A stretch of 64,000 bases of DNA from assembly GCF_027891095.1 (NCBI RefSeq), contig NZ_JAQIIO010000006.1, positions 1-64,000 of the forward strand, in the 5' to 3' direction. Position numbers and translations under genes: made by a program. This stretch comes from Aliiroseovarius salicola. GTDB taxonomy: Bacteria; Pseudomonadota; Alphaproteobacteria; Rhodobacterales; Rhodobacteraceae. The notes beneath the pieces were generated by a model. It was not told the origin of the DNA. It did not search any database and saw only the letters and a program-made list of their open reading frames with translations. Below are positions 26,114 to 34,998 of this stretch, piece after piece. Positions within the stretch are counted from its first letter, which is position 1. Each line of letters starts with the position of its first letter.

Positions 26114-27748
26114 ATGAAGACGAGTATGCTTCGACCACAAGGTGCGATATTGATGCGCCTGTCTTTTGTTTGGGCCCTGGGCCTTGCGTTGTCCATTTTT
26201 GCGGGCTCTCATTCAGCGACCGCTCAGACAGCTCCATCAGCCTTTGCACAGGCGATCGCCGAAGCTGCAGCGCGCGACAAATCCATTGCGTCGTTCTACA
26301 AGGCAAATGGATATAAAGCGATCTGGACCGGTAAAGCGTCAAAGGACAGGTCGCGACGCAAAGCGTTGCTTTCAGCACTTTCAAAGGCCGGGGATCATGG
26401 TCTTCCTGTAACGAGCTATAATGCAGACGTGCTGAAGACCAACTTGCGCTCGGTGAAAAGCGTTCGCGATCTGGGCAAGCTCGAAGTGCAGATGTCCAAG
26501 CTCTTTCTCGAATATGCGCGCGACGTTCAGACCGGAGTGCTGGCGCCTTCACGTGTCGACAGCGGGATTGTGCGTCAGGTGCCATTGCGGGACCGGGCCA
26601 AATTGCTGGCTGCGTTCGCAAAGTCGAGCCCATCGCGTTTCCTGAAGGCGCTGCCGCCGAAAACGCCGGAATATCAGCGTTTGATGAAAGAAAAACTGCG
26701 GCTTGAAAAGCAGCTCGCCAAAGGCGGCTGGGGCGCTGCGGTTCCTGCAAAGTCACTGAAACCTGGCCAGTCCGGGCCGGCCGTCGTTGCGCTGCGCAAT
26801 CGTCTGAAAGCTATGGGCTATCTAAAGCGGTCATCTACACAGACTTATGACGCGACGATCCAGAAAGCGGTTCAACAGTTCCAGCTTTCCCATGGTCTTT
26901 CCCCCGATGGGGTGGTCGGAAAAGGCACGATGAACGAGATCAACACCTCGATGCAGAAACGTCTGTCCTCGATCCTGGTGGCGATGGAGCGCGAGCGTTG
27001 GATGAACATCGACCGTGGCAAGCGACATATTTGGGTCAACCTGACCGATTTCACCGCTCAGATCATCGATGGTGGCAAAGTCACATTCCAGACCCGTTCG
27101 GTCGTTGGCAAGAACACCCATGATCGACGCAGCCCGGAGTTTTCCGATGTGATGGAATTCATGGTGGTGAATCCGACCTGGAACGTGCCCCGTTCGATTG
27201 CCACCAAAGAATATCTGCCGATGCTGAAGAAAAATCCAAACGCGGTCAGCCACCTGAAACTGATCGACCGCCGCGGTCAGACCGTCAATCGCGGGGCCGT
27301 TGATTTCACGCAGTTCACGGCAAAGACATTTCCTTTCGCCATCAAACAGCCTCCGTCGAACAAGAATGCGCTTGGGTTGGTGAAGTTCATGTTTCCGAAC
27401 CGGCACAACATTTATCTTCATGACACACCCTCCAAGTCCTTGTTTGCACGCGAGGTGCGGGCATTCAGCCATGGCTGCATTCGTCTGAGTGACCCATTCG
27501 ACTTCGCCTATGCTCTGCTGGCAAAACAGACGTCAGACCCAAAGGGCACCTTCCACGCTGCCCTGAAAACCAGGCGCGAGACTCAGATTAATCTGAAAAC
27601 CCATGTTCCGGTTCACCTCGTCTATCGCACCGCCTTTGTTCCGGCCAAAGGGCGCGCCAATTATCGCCGTGACGTTTATGGACGTGACGCGAAGATATGG
27701 GCCGCATTAAGCAAAGCCGGGGTGGCGCTTCGCGCCGTAGGCAGCTAA
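26114..27748 (+). CDS. L,D-transpeptidase (YcbB/LdtD type)
   Basis: A 544-residue exported enzyme that forms 3-3 peptidoglycan cross-links or attaches proteins to peptidoglycan. A signal sequence (about residues 13-37) ends near SATAQ. An N-terminal scaffold is followed by a peptidoglycan-binding domain (about residues 214-280: LKPGQSGPAVVALRNRL through DGVVGKGTMNEIN). The YkuD catalytic domain (about 300-475) carries the SHGCIRL motif with nucleophile Cys near residue 455. The ATG at 26114 is chosen over 26006 because it gives a normal signal peptide. The order resembles E. coli LdtD. Confidence 0.9.
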   Translation: MKTSMLRPQGAILMRLSFVWALGLALSIFAGSHSATAQTAPSAFAQAIAEAAARDKSIASFYKANGYKAIWTGKASKDRSRRKALLSALSKAGDHGLPVTSYNADVLKTNLRSVKSVRDLGKLEVQMSKLFLEYARDVQTGVLAPSRVDSGIVRQVPLRDRAKLLAAFAKSSPSRFLKALPPKTPEYQRLMKEKLRLEKQLAKGGWGAAVPAKSLKPGQSGPAVVALRNRLKAMGYLKRSSTQTYDATIQKAVQQFQLSHGLSPDGVVGKGTMNEINTSMQKRLSSILVAMERERWMNIDRGKRHIWVNLTDFTAQIIDGGKVTFQTRSVVGKNTHDRRSPEFSDVMEFMVVNPTWNVPRSIATKEYLPMLKKNPNAVSHLKLIDRRGQTVNRGAVDFTQFTAKTFPFAIKQPPSNKNALGLVKFMFPNRHNIYLHDTPSKSLFAREVRAFSHGCIRLSDPFDFAYALLAKQTSDPKGTFHAALKTRRETQINLKTHVPVHLVYRTAFVPAKGRANYRRDVYGRDAKIWAALSKAGVALRAVGS

Positions 27749-27849
27749 ATCCTTGTAAAAGCGATGCCGGGGCAGGAGAGTGTCCACAACACCTCTTTGC
27801 CCCGTAGGCTGCCCGACATCCGGGCCGTGCATTCGACAAGGAGACACAG

Positions 27850-28956
27850 ATGCAATTCACTCTTGCCGATATAGCCTCAGCTCTTGGGACCGAAGTTCTC
27901 GGGCGCGGGGATATTGTTTTGTCCGGTGCGGCTGAACCTACTGATGCAGGCCCGGATCAGATCGCATTGGCGATGGATCCAAAATACGCCGAAGGGATTA
28001 AAGACGGACAGGCGCGGGTTGCCTTGTTGTGGGATGGGGCGGATTGGGAAAGCCTTGGTCTTGAAGGTGCGGTCTGTCTGAAACGAGGTAAGACCGCGAT
28101 GCCATTGATCACCAAGGCATTGGATCCTGGCATGGGGGTCGCCCCGGGCGTTCACCCCTCCGCGGTGATTGATCCCAGTGCAGAAATCGGTGAAGGCGCA
28201 AAAATCGCCCCGCTGGTTGTGATCGGAGCTGGTGTAAAAATCGGCGCAAATGCGACGATCGGTGCGCATGTGTCCATTGGTTACGGGACCCAGATCGGCG
28301 ACGATGTAACCCTGCATCCGGGCGCGCGCATCGCCCATGGGTGCACCATCGGGGATCGGTTTACCCTGCAATCCAATGCGGTGATTGGCGGGGACGGTTT
28401 TTCTTTTGTCACACTCGACAAAGAAAGCGCTGTTGAAAAGATGCGCGGTGACATGGCGGACGGGGATGACGCGGGTGCCGTGGAAGGCAGTGCCCATTGG
28501 GCGCGCGTTCATTCTCTGGGCGGCGTTGAAATTGGTGATGATGTCGAAGTGGGGGCCACGTCGACCATCGACCGGGGCACCATCCGCGCGACGAAAATCG
28601 GATCGGGAACCAAGATCGATTGTCAGGTTCAGGTGGGGCACAACGCCATTGTCGGCGAACACGTGATGATGTGCGGTAATGTAGGGGTGTCTGGATCGGC
28701 CAAGGTTGGCAACCGCGTGGTTCTGGGTGGCAAAGTCGGAGTCAGCGACAACATTTTCATTGGCGATGACGTGATCGCCGGGGGCGGCACCAATATCTAT
28801 ACCAATGTGCCTGCAGGGCGCGCGGTATTGGGCAGCCCTGCCGTCAAGATCGAAACGGAAATGGCGATCCGGCGTGAACTGCGCCGCCTTCCGCGCCTTG
28901 CGCAAACCCTGCGTGACCTTCAAAAAACTGTTTCAAAGCTCACGGATAAGGGGTGA
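27850..28956 (+). CDS. lpxD: UDP-3-O-(acyl)glucosamine N-acyltransferase LpxD
   Basis: A 368-residue left-handed beta-helix acyltransferase adding the second hydroxyacyl chain in lipid A synthesis. The N-terminal uridine-binding domain (about 1-100) is followed by many hexapeptide repeats (for example AVIDPSAEIGEGAKIAPLVV). The catalytic His lies in GHNAIVGEH near residue 264. A C-terminal helical extension follows. AAGGAG precedes the ATG. It is not in the usual lpxD-fabZ-lpxA cluster; instead it is followed by an acyl carrier protein and a ketoacyl synthase, hinting at a dedicated acyl supply. Confidence 0.95.
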   Translation: MQFTLADIASALGTEVLGRGDIVLSGAAEPTDAGPDQIALAMDPKYAEGIKDGQARVALLWDGADWESLGLEGAVCLKRGKTAMPLITKALDPGMGVAPGVHPSAVIDPSAEIGEGAKIAPLVVIGAGVKIGANATIGAHVSIGYGTQIGDDVTLHPGARIAHGCTIGDRFTLQSNAVIGGDGFSFVTLDKESAVEKMRGDMADGDDAGAVEGSAHWARVHSLGGVEIGDDVEVGATSTIDRGTIRATKIGSGTKIDCQVQVGHNAIVGEHVMMCGNVGVSGSAKVGNRVVLGGKVGVSDNIFIGDDVIAGGGTNIYTNVPAGRAVLGSPAVKIETEMAIRRELRRLPRLAQTLRDLQKTVSKLTDKG

Positions 28957-29037
28957 CGAACGGGTGGCCTGCTCTTGAGGGACGGGCCGCCATCGCCTAC
29001 ATCTAAACCGGAAACGGTGACAAGGACAGGAAGTGAC

Positions 29038-29304
29038 ATGTCTGACACGATCAAGGACCGCGTGATCGCCATTATCGCCGAGCAAGCCGTGCTCGAACCC
29101 GGGGATGTGACCCCCGACCAGACGCTTGAAGATCTGGGAATTGACAGCCTCGGGCTGGTCGAAAGCATTTTCGCCATTGAAGAAGCCTTTGATATCTCGG
29201 TGCCGTTCAATGCGAACGATCCCAGCGACAGTGAGTTCGATATTTCCTCAGTTGCGGCCATCATTAAAGCGGTTGAAGGTCTGATCGCGACACAGGCTGC
29301 CTGA
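29038..29304 (+). CDS. Acyl carrier protein (accessory)
   Basis: An 88-residue acidic protein with the phosphopantetheine-attachment motif GIDSLGLVE (Ser near residue 40). It differs in the C-terminal half from primary AcpP (NDPSDSEFDISS segment), so it is probably a specialised ACP. The ATG at 29038 is chosen because it gives standard ACP length and has AGGAAG upstream. It is two bases from the ketoacyl synthase gene and 81 bp after lpxD. It likely carries the growing chain for that synthase. Confidence 0.9.
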   Translation: MSDTIKDRVIAIIAEQAVLEPGDVTPDQTLEDLGIDSLGLVESIFAIEEAFDISVPFNANDPSDSEFDISSVAAIIKAVEGLIATQAA

Positions 29305-29306
29305 TC

Positions 29307-30518
29307 ATGCGTCGCGTGGTGATCACTGGTCAGGGCTCAATCAACGCTCTTGGCCGCAATGTCGCAGAAACACTTGAGGCCATGCGCGAAGGGCGCTGCG
29401 GGATCTCCAACCTCGAGTTTCAGGATGTGGAACGCCTGTCCATTCGTATTGGCGGTCAGATCAAAGGGTATGACCCCGAGGCGCATTTCAACCGGCAGAA
29501 AATTTCGCTGTATGACCGGTTCACCCAGTTCACCATGCTGGCCGCTGAAGAAGCACTGACCCAATCCGGCCTCTCCTTTTCGGGGGAGATGGCCACGCGA
29601 TCTGGCGTGGTTCTGGGCACTTCTGGCGGGGGTATGAACACGCTCGATGAAAATTACCGGTCCGTCTACGAGGATGGCAAAAACCGGGTGCATCCATTTG
29701 TGGTGCCCAAGCTGATGAACAATGCTGCCGCCAGCCATGTGTCAATGGAATGGAACCTCAAGGGGCCGAGTTTCACCGTGGCGACAGCTTGTGCCAGTTC
29801 CAATCACGCGATGGGGCAGGCGATGCAGATGATCCGATCCGGCATGGCGGATGTCATGGTCACGGGCGGATCTGAAGCGATGTTGTGCTTTGGCGGGATC
29901 AAAGCCTGGGAAGGGCTGCGCGTCATGTCAAAAGACGCCTGCCGCCCGTTTTCTGCCAACCGCAATGGAATGGTGCAGGGCGAGGGCGCTGCGGTTTTTG
30001 TGTTCGAGGAATATGAACACGCCAAGGCGCGTGGGGCTGAAATCATAGCCGAGGTTGCGGGGTTCGCCATGTCATCCGACGCGGCGGATATCGTGATGCC
30101 TTCCAAGCAAGGGGCCGCTCGGGCCATAAAGGGGGCGTTGCTGGATGCCAAGTTGAACCCTGAAGACGTGTGCTACATCAATGCTCATGGAACGGGGACT
30201 GCCGCGAATGACAAGACGGAATGTGCAGCCGTGGCGGATGCGTTTGGCCATCATGCAGATGACCTGATGATCTCGTCCACCAAATCCATGCACGGGCACC
30301 TTATCGGTGGCACCGGGGCGGTTGAGCTTCTGGCCTGTATCATGGCGCTGCGAGACGGCGTGATTGCGCCGACCATCGGCTATCAAGAACCCGATCCGGA
30401 ATGCGCGCTTGATGTGGTGCCAAACGAGGCGCGCGAGGCTCGGGTGGATGCGGTCTTGTCCAATGCGTTTGCCTTTGGCGGATTGAATGCTGTTCTTGCA
30501 CTTCGAGCAGCCCCATAG
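29307..30518 (+). CDS. Beta-ketoacyl-ACP synthase (FabF/KAS II-like)
   Basis: A 403-residue thiolase-fold condensing enzyme. Cys 162 in TACASSNHAM, His in NAHGTGTAANDKTE and His in KSMHGHLIGGTGA form the Cys-His-His triad of KAS I/II enzymes, so it is expected to be active. It extends an acyl chain on ACP by malonyl decarboxylation. Being adjacent to a dedicated ACP and lpxD, it may make an unusual fatty acid for lipid A or another envelope lipid instead of serving bulk synthesis. A very strong terminator follows. Confidence 0.9.
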   Translation: MRRVVITGQGSINALGRNVAETLEAMREGRCGISNLEFQDVERLSIRIGGQIKGYDPEAHFNRQKISLYDRFTQFTMLAAEEALTQSGLSFSGEMATRSGVVLGTSGGGMNTLDENYRSVYEDGKNRVHPFVVPKLMNNAAASHVSMEWNLKGPSFTVATACASSNHAMGQAMQMIRSGMADVMVTGGSEAMLCFGGIKAWEGLRVMSKDACRPFSANRNGMVQGEGAAVFVFEEYEHAKARGAEIIAEVAGFAMSSDAADIVMPSKQGAARAIKGALLDAKLNPEDVCYINAHGTGTAANDKTECAAVADAFGHHADDLMISSTKSMHGHLIGGTGAVELLACIMALRDGVIAPTIGYQEPDPECALDVVPNEAREARVDAVLSNAFAFGGLNAVLALRAAP

Positions 30519-30538
30519 CCCACCTGGGATTATTTACG

Positions 30539-30570
30539 AAAAAACGCCGCTCGATTGAGCGGCGTTTTTT
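30539..30570. terminator. Bidirectional rho-independent terminator
   Basis: The stem CGCCGCTC / GAGCGGCG is extended by A6/T6 with the loop GATT. It serves the ketoacyl synthase gene and the convergent ialB-like gene. Confidence 0.95.
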
Positions 30571-30592
30571 ATGTGTTCAGGTCTGCCTTAGC

Positions 30593-31225
30593 TTATTGCT
30601 GCGGGAGCTTCGGCTCAACCAACTTGTCATAAGCCGCGGTGAACCCGGTCAGGGACATGTCCAGATTGACCTTCTGGGTCGGCGCCGCAGCTGGAACAAT
30701 GGTCACGGTTGCTTTGGCACCTTTTTTGAACGAGGCGATTTCCTCTGCGGTGAAACCGATATTCGCCACGCAACCAGGTTGTGAGCAAAAGCGGAACGGG
30801 TAGCGGCGGGTCTGGCCACCATCGACGCCGATTGTCAGCTGTTGGGTCAGCAGGGTTTCCAGTGGAACAACGACGGTGGCGCCTGAAACCGCCTGATTTC
30901 CGGCGGGCAGCTTGCCCAAAGAAACCTCAGCGACGGAATTGCCGTCTGTGTCTTTCAGCAATTGATAAATCTGGCAGGGGTCGTCCCCATTTGGATTGCT
31001 GATGCATTTCAGATCCCAGTCACCAATTTTTTCCGCGACATAGGTCTGCCCTGGCTGCAAGGTCTCTTCAGACACTTCAGTGCCCATATCTGGGCCAGTC
31101 GGCGCAGCTTCTGCCGCTTCTGTCTGGGTGTCTGCGGGTTCGGTGCTGTCCTGGGCAAATGCCGGAGCGCCAAGGGAAAGAATCGCTGCAATTGAGAGAG
31201 ATTTAATCAGCTCAGCCTTCATCAT
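30593..31225 (-). CDS. IalB-family periplasmic protein (invasion associated locus B)
   Basis: A 210-residue exported protein with a clear signal peptide (cleavage after APAFA, about residue 24). An acidic Thr/Glu/Ala-rich linker (about 25-60) precedes the IalB domain. In the domain, the segments KIGDWDLKCI, PCQIYQLLKD and RFCSQPGCVANIGF hold Cys residues likely paired as disulfides. IalB-like proteins are widespread in alphaproteobacteria, including free-living ones; their molecular role is unclear and the name does not imply invasion here. The gene sits downstream of an unusual structured region (31302-31588). Confidence 0.88.
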   Translation of the reverse strand: MMKAELIKSLSIAAILSLGAPAFAQDSTEPADTQTEAAEAAPTGPDMGTEVSEETLQPGQTYVAEKIGDWDLKCISNPNGDDPCQIYQLLKDTDGNSVAEVSLGKLPAGNQAVSGATVVVPLETLLTQQLTIGVDGGQTRRYPFRFCSQPGCVANIGFTAEEIASFKKGAKATVTIVPAAAPTQKVNLDMSLTGFTAAYDKLVEPKLPQQ

Positions 31226-31301
31226 TTTTTGAGTTCCAACCTATGAGTTTATATTCAACCTTCGGCTTATCACGAGGGGTATCGACTGTCAGGTGGAAAA
31301 G

Positions 31302-31330
31302 GAAAACAAAGGGGAATTCCGCTTGTTTTC
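31302..31330. promoter_or_regulatory. 29-bp inverted repeat upstream of the ialB-like gene
   Basis: GAAAACAA (31302-31309) and TTGTTTTC (31323-31330) flank the palindromic core GGAATTCC (31313-31320). It lies 77 bp before the ialB-like start and is a candidate operator. The spacers on either side of the core are 3 and 2 bp, so symmetry is near-perfect. Confidence 0.45.
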
Positions 31331-31385
31331 TTGAATTTCCGATGCCTGATCCGCAAAAGGATGAAAGTGTTAACTATCTGAACAC

Positions 31386-31421
31386 AAAAAAGAAAAGGAC
31401 CCGGCTTTCGCGGATCCCTTT
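31386..31421 (-). terminator. Possible minus-strand terminator
   Basis: AAAGG and CCG arms pair with CGG and CCTTT across an internal loop. On the minus strand this is followed by TTTTCTTTTTT. It lies upstream of the ialB-like promoter region, so it would end a separate minus-strand transcript. Confidence 0.5.
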
Positions 31422-31513
31422 CCAATTCTCTCCCTGCCGGACTGACCGGCTTATTGAGGAGGACGGTATGTCAGAAGGTCGCAGGGGTCAAGGGCGGAAT
31501 TGATCTGGATCAG

Positions 31514-31600
31514 AAAAAAGCCGCGCCCGTGGGCGCGGCAGTCTGACAGGGAGGAAGTCATTCCCGGGCGAGATGCCCGCGGGAATGATTTCACTCTGGC
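31514..31600 (-). ncRNA. Candidate small RNA ending in an intrinsic terminator
   Basis: Read on the minus strand, this segment contains a strong hairpin (31558-31588; TCATTCCC arms) and then an 8-9 bp GC-only stem GCCGCGCC/GGCGCGGC (31520-31539) followed by six T (31519-31514). That is the architecture of an Hfq-type small RNA. No known protein gene on this strand would use this terminator. The 5' end is unknown. A 36-codon frame (31561-31451) crosses the terminator and is not convincing. Confidence 0.35.
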
Positions 31601-31676
31601 ATGGATTGGTTAATTTTGTATTGTCGGTGAGAACGGAATTCGAACATCCAGCTGCAACATGGGGCGGGTCAGTATT

Positions 31677-33227
31677 ATGAGCGACAGTATTTTTATCGGC
31701 GGTGGTGGCGACAGTTACAGCGAAAAACAAGGGCTTTTGCTGAAATATGCCAACCGGCATGGTTTGGTGGCCGGCGCAACAGGCACCGGCAAAACCGTCA
31801 CTTTACAGATCATGGCGGAAAGCTTTGCCGCTCAGGGTGTACCGGTGTTTCTGTCGGATGTGAAAGGGGATCTCTCGGGTCTGGCCATGTCGGGATCTGA
31901 GCAGTTCAAGCTGCATGAGGCCTTTACGTCGCGCGCTGAAAAGATCGGTTTTGATGACTATCAATACGAGGCTTTCCCAGTCACCTTCTGGGATCTTTAC
32001 GGAGATCAGGGCCATCCGGTTCGCACCACGGTTACCGAAATGGGGCCGCTTCTTCTGGCTCGGCTTCTGGAACTGACGGATGCGCAGGAAGGGGTTCTCA
32101 ATATCGCCTTCCGGGTGGCGGATGAGCAGGGCTTGCCGCTTTTGGATCTCAAGGATCTGCAGGCGCTTCTGGTTTGGGTCGGCGAAAACAACAAGGATCT
32201 CAGCCTGCGTTACGGTAATGTATCCACCTCATCGGTTGGGGCAATCCAGCGTTCCCTTCTGGTGCTGGAGAACCAGGGCGGTCACAAGCTCTTTGGGGAA
32301 CCCGCCCTGGAACTGTCTGACATTCTGCGCACAGATACCGACGGTCGGGGCCGCATTTCCATCCTGGCGGCCGACAAGCTGATGGGATCCCCTCGGCTTT
32401 ATGCCACTTTCCTTTTGTGGCTGCTTTCCGAACTTTTTGAAGAGCTGCCAGAGGTTGGGGACCCGGACAAACCCAAACTGGTGTTCTTTTTTGACGAAGC
32501 GCATCTCTTGTTTGACGACGCGCCCAAGGCTTTGGTCGACAAGGTGGAACAGGTGGCACGGCTGATCCGGTCCAAAGGGGTGGGGGTTTATTTCTGCACT
32601 CAAAACCCAGCGGATGTGCCCGAGGATATCCTGGGCCAGCTGGGCAACCGCGTACAACATGCATTACGCGCCTTTACCGCAAAGGATCGAAAAGAGCTGC
32701 GGCAGGCTTCTGAGACCTATCGCGACAATCCCCGCTTTTCGACGGAGGATGCGATCCGCGAAGTGGGAGTGGGTGAGGCGGTCACGTCTTTTCTTGAACG
32801 CAAAGGCGCGCCCGGAGTGGTCGAACGCACGCTGATCCGTCCTCCAAGCTCGCAATTGGGACCGGTAGATGACGCCACGCGGCAATCCTTGATCAATGCC
32901 TCTCCCATCGCTGGTAAATATGAAAATGCCAAGGATCGCGAGAGCGCTTTTGAGATGTTGAAAGCTCGTGCGGACATGGCCGCGAAAGAGGCAGAAGAGG
33001 CGGAACGCGCCGAGGAAGAAGCCGAAAGCGCCGCCGAACGCGAATACCGTGCCGGGCGACGTTATTCCGGTTCCCGCGTGGGCCGTTCAACTTCGCGCAA
33101 GCCCCGTCGCACGTCTGAGAAAAGCTTTGGGGAAGCGGTCGCAAATGTGGTGATCAAGGAACTTAAAGGCACCACCGGGCGTCGCATTGTACGCGGGATT
33201 TTTGGATCACTGTTTAAAGGGCGGTAG
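31677..33227 (+). CDS. HerA-like / DUF853 ATPase (YjgR family)
   Basis: A 516-residue P-loop ATPase of the HerA-FtsK superfamily, YjgR/DUF853 branch. Walker A is GATGTGKT near residue 35, Walker B is [13 protein letters not shown], and a sensor-type [13 protein letters not shown] segment follows. The C-terminal ~100 residues hold a long charged Ala/Glu coiled coil, then a basic Arg/Ser-rich segment that may bind nucleic acid. The molecular role is unknown; nothing nearby resembles the NurA nuclease partner. The ATG at 31677 ([10 protein letters not shown]) is preferred to 31659. A separate transcription unit. Confidence 0.85.
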   Translation: MSDSIFIGGGGDSYSEKQGLLLKYANRHGLVAGATGTGKTVTLQIMAESFAAQGVPVFLSDVKGDLSGLAMSGSEQFKLHEAFTSRAEKIGFDDYQYEAFPVTFWDLYGDQGHPVRTTVTEMGPLLLARLLELTDAQEGVLNIAFRVADEQGLPLLDLKDLQALLVWVGENNKDLSLRYGNVSTSSVGAIQRSLLVLENQGGHKLFGEPALELSDILRTDTDGRGRISILAADKLMGSPRLYATFLLWLLSELFEELPEVGDPDKPKLVFFFDEAHLLFDDAPKALVDKVEQVARLIRSKGVGVYFCTQNPADVPEDILGQLGNRVQHALRAFTAKDRKELRQASETYRDNPRFSTEDAIREVGVGEAVTSFLERKGAPGVVERTLIRPPSSQLGPVDDATRQSLINASPIAGKYENAKDRESAFEMLKARADMAAKEAEEAERAEEEAESAAEREYRAGRRYSGSRVGRSTSRKPRRTSEKSFGEAVANVVIKELKGTTGRRIVRGIFGSLFKGR

Positions 33228-33283
33228 CCGTGCAAGTCTAAGTGACTAGCTCTTGCTGCTAGGTTTAGATGTGCAAACCGTTT

Positions 33284-33307
33284 TGGGCACCCATGATTGG
33301 GTGCCCA
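33284..33307. terminator. Stem-loop terminator after the DUF853 gene
   Basis: A perfect 10-bp stem (TGGGCACCCA / TGGGTGCCCA) with the loop TGAT, 57 bp after the stop codon and followed by a T-containing tail. On the minus strand it could also serve the small lipoprotein gene. Confidence 0.75.
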
Positions 33308-33372
33308 GCTTAATTTCATCTATCCAAGTCGGCATTTGAACCTGTCACAAATGATATGCACCACGGTTCACA

Positions 33373-33504
33373 TTACATTTTAGGTGGGATCACCACATAG
33401 GCGGAACTAATCATACTGGTATCAGCCCTTTGCACCATATTCGCTTCTGAGCATGCAGAAAGTAGCGCGGCCAGACCAAGAGCAATGAGTACTAAACGTT
33501 TCAT
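33373..33504 (-). CDS. Very short lipoprotein (43 aa)
   Basis: A 43-codon gene with a textbook lipoprotein signal: MKR, a hydrophobic core LVLIALGLAA, then the lipobox LLSAC with the modified Cys at residue 18. The mature part is only about 26 residues and ends in VVIPPKM. An excellent ribosome binding site (AAGGAGA, six bases before the ATG) and lack of any competing frame support a real gene. It sits in an otherwise empty gap between the DUF853 and CorC-type genes. Function is unknown; short lipoproteins of this kind occur in Rhodobacterales envelopes. Confidence 0.78.
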   Translation of the reverse strand: MKRLVLIALGLAALLSACSEANMVQRADTSMISSAYVVIPPKM

Positions 33505-33605
33505 GAAAATCTCCTTGCTTTAAAAAGATCATTATGCCCAAACGCGCTTGAGGGGATCAAGCTGGCCAATATGTTTAACGTGTGCAGGAGTGGGTCGGCA
33601 ACGGG

Positions 33606-34883
33606 TCAGAGCGGGCGTATTTTCAACTCGGCAATTCGGTTTCCATCTCGTTTCAGAACCTCAAACCGGAAGCCGTGGAAGCTGAAAACCTGACCCTCAT
33701 TTGGGATCATCTGCGCCTCGTGAATGACCAGGCCAGCAATGGTGTTCGCTTCTTCATCCGGCAATTGCCAGTCGCGCGCCCGGTTCAGGTCGCGGATCGT
33801 CATCGCACCGTCGATCATATAGTGACCATCCGGCGTGCTGGTGATTTCGTCTTCATCCGTGGTGTCAAATTCGTCGGTGATCTCGCCCACGATCTCTTCA
33901 AGGATATCTTCCAGCGTGATCAACCCTTCAAGCGAGCCGTACTCATCCACCACCAATGCAAAATGCGTGTGGCGACGCAGGAATTGCCGCATCTGGTCGT
34001 CCAGCGTGGTGGTTTCGGGGATGAAGTAGGGTTCCATCGCCACCTGCATCACGTCGAAGTCATCCAGAGATTTCCCATCGGATTGGAACCGATACATCGC
34101 GCGGCTCAGGTCCTTTGCATGGATCACGCCAATAATGTTTTCCTGTTCATCCCGAAAGACAGGCAGGCGGGTATGGGGCGAGGCGAGGATCTGTTCCAGC
34201 ACCTCGATGGCAGGAGCGTCAGCGTCGATCATTTCGATCTTGGAGCGGTGCAGCATGATCTCTTCCACCGCACGATCCCCAAGATCCAATGCGCCCAACA
34301 GTCGGTCACGGTCCTCTTTCTGAACGGCCCCTTCGGAGTGGCCCAATGAGATGGCGCCGGCAATCTCTTCGCGCACAGCAAGGATCTGGCTGTCCGGGTC
34401 GGTCTGAACGCCAAACAGCAGCAACACGCCGCGGGTGATGGCGCGCACAGCCGCAACGATCGGGGCAAATATCAAGATCACGCCAGCAATGGGGGCTGAC
34501 GCTGCCCCGGCGGCGGCTTCTGGTCGGGTGATGGCGTAGGTTTTGGGAAGCACTTCCGCGAAAATCAGGACAAGAAGGGTCATGACCAAAGTGGCCAAGG
34601 CCACCCCGCTGTCGCCGTACATCCGGGTAAACAACGCAGTTGCCAGCGATGTGGCAAGGATATTGACCAGATTGTTACCCAAGAGAACCGATCCGATCAG
34701 CCGCTCATTGTCTTCGGTTATCTTCAGTGCCCGCTCGGCGCCTCGTTCACCTCTATCCGCACGTGCCCGCAATTTACCGCGTGACGCCGCAGTCAGTGCC
34801 GTTTCCGACCCGGAGAAAAAGCCAGACAAGACCAGCAGCGCCAGAATGGCGGCTGAGGTGATCCAGAAACTTGCATCAATCAT
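33606..34883 (-). CDS. CorC/HlyC (TlyC) family membrane protein with CBS domains
   Basis: A 425-residue protein: an N-terminal DUF21/CNNM domain with about four hydrophobic segments (about residues 5-190) includes LSGFFSGSETALTAASRGK. A CBS pair (about 205-330) contains LPVFRDEQENIIGVIHAKDL and FALVVDEYGSLEGLITLEDI. A C-terminal CorC_HlyC domain (about 345-425) follows. Family members are linked to Mg2+/Co2+ efflux or homeostasis; the 'hemolysin' label in databases is misleading. The first residues hydrophobic after MIDASFWI fit an uncleaved membrane anchor. Monocistronic and divergent from the PrpD-like gene. Confidence 0.9.
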   Translation of the reverse strand: MIDASFWITSAAILALLVLSGFFSGSETALTAASRGKLRARADRGERGAERALKITEDNERLIGSVLLGNNLVNILATSLATALFTRMYGDSGVALATLVMTLLVLIFAEVLPKTYAITRPEAAAGAASAPIAGVILIFAPIVAAVRAITRGVLLLFGVQTDPDSQILAVREEIAGAISLGHSEGAVQKEDRDRLLGALDLGDRAVEEIMLHRSKIEMIDADAPAIEVLEQILASPHTRLPVFRDEQENIIGVIHAKDLSRAMYRFQSDGKSLDDFDVMQVAMEPYFIPETTTLDDQMRQFLRRHTHFALVVDEYGSLEGLITLEDILEEIVGEITDEFDTTDEDEITSTPDGHYMIDGAMTIRDLNRARDWQLPDEEANTIAGLVIHEAQMIPNEGQVFSFHGFRFEVLKRDGNRIAELKIRPL

Positions 34884-34998
34884 GTCGGTTGACCTTTTCG
34901 TATCGATTGGGGCGGCTGCGTTCTTCGTGCTTTTTCTTGCGCCGGAATGCCTATAGATCTTATGGGCATAAGACCTGTTGTTTTCAAGGGAGTGCCCG

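Noticed and set aside
27877-28923. Long open frame (348 codons) antisense to lpxD
   Set aside because: It is the opposite strand of a well-defined lpxD whose repeat pattern and codon use create a long mirror frame; the translation resembles no family.
31451-31561. 36-codon minus-strand frame starting MTSSLSDCRAHG
   Set aside because: It runs through a strong intrinsic terminator and lacks a clear ribosome binding site; better explained by non-coding structure, though a leader peptide cannot be fully excluded.
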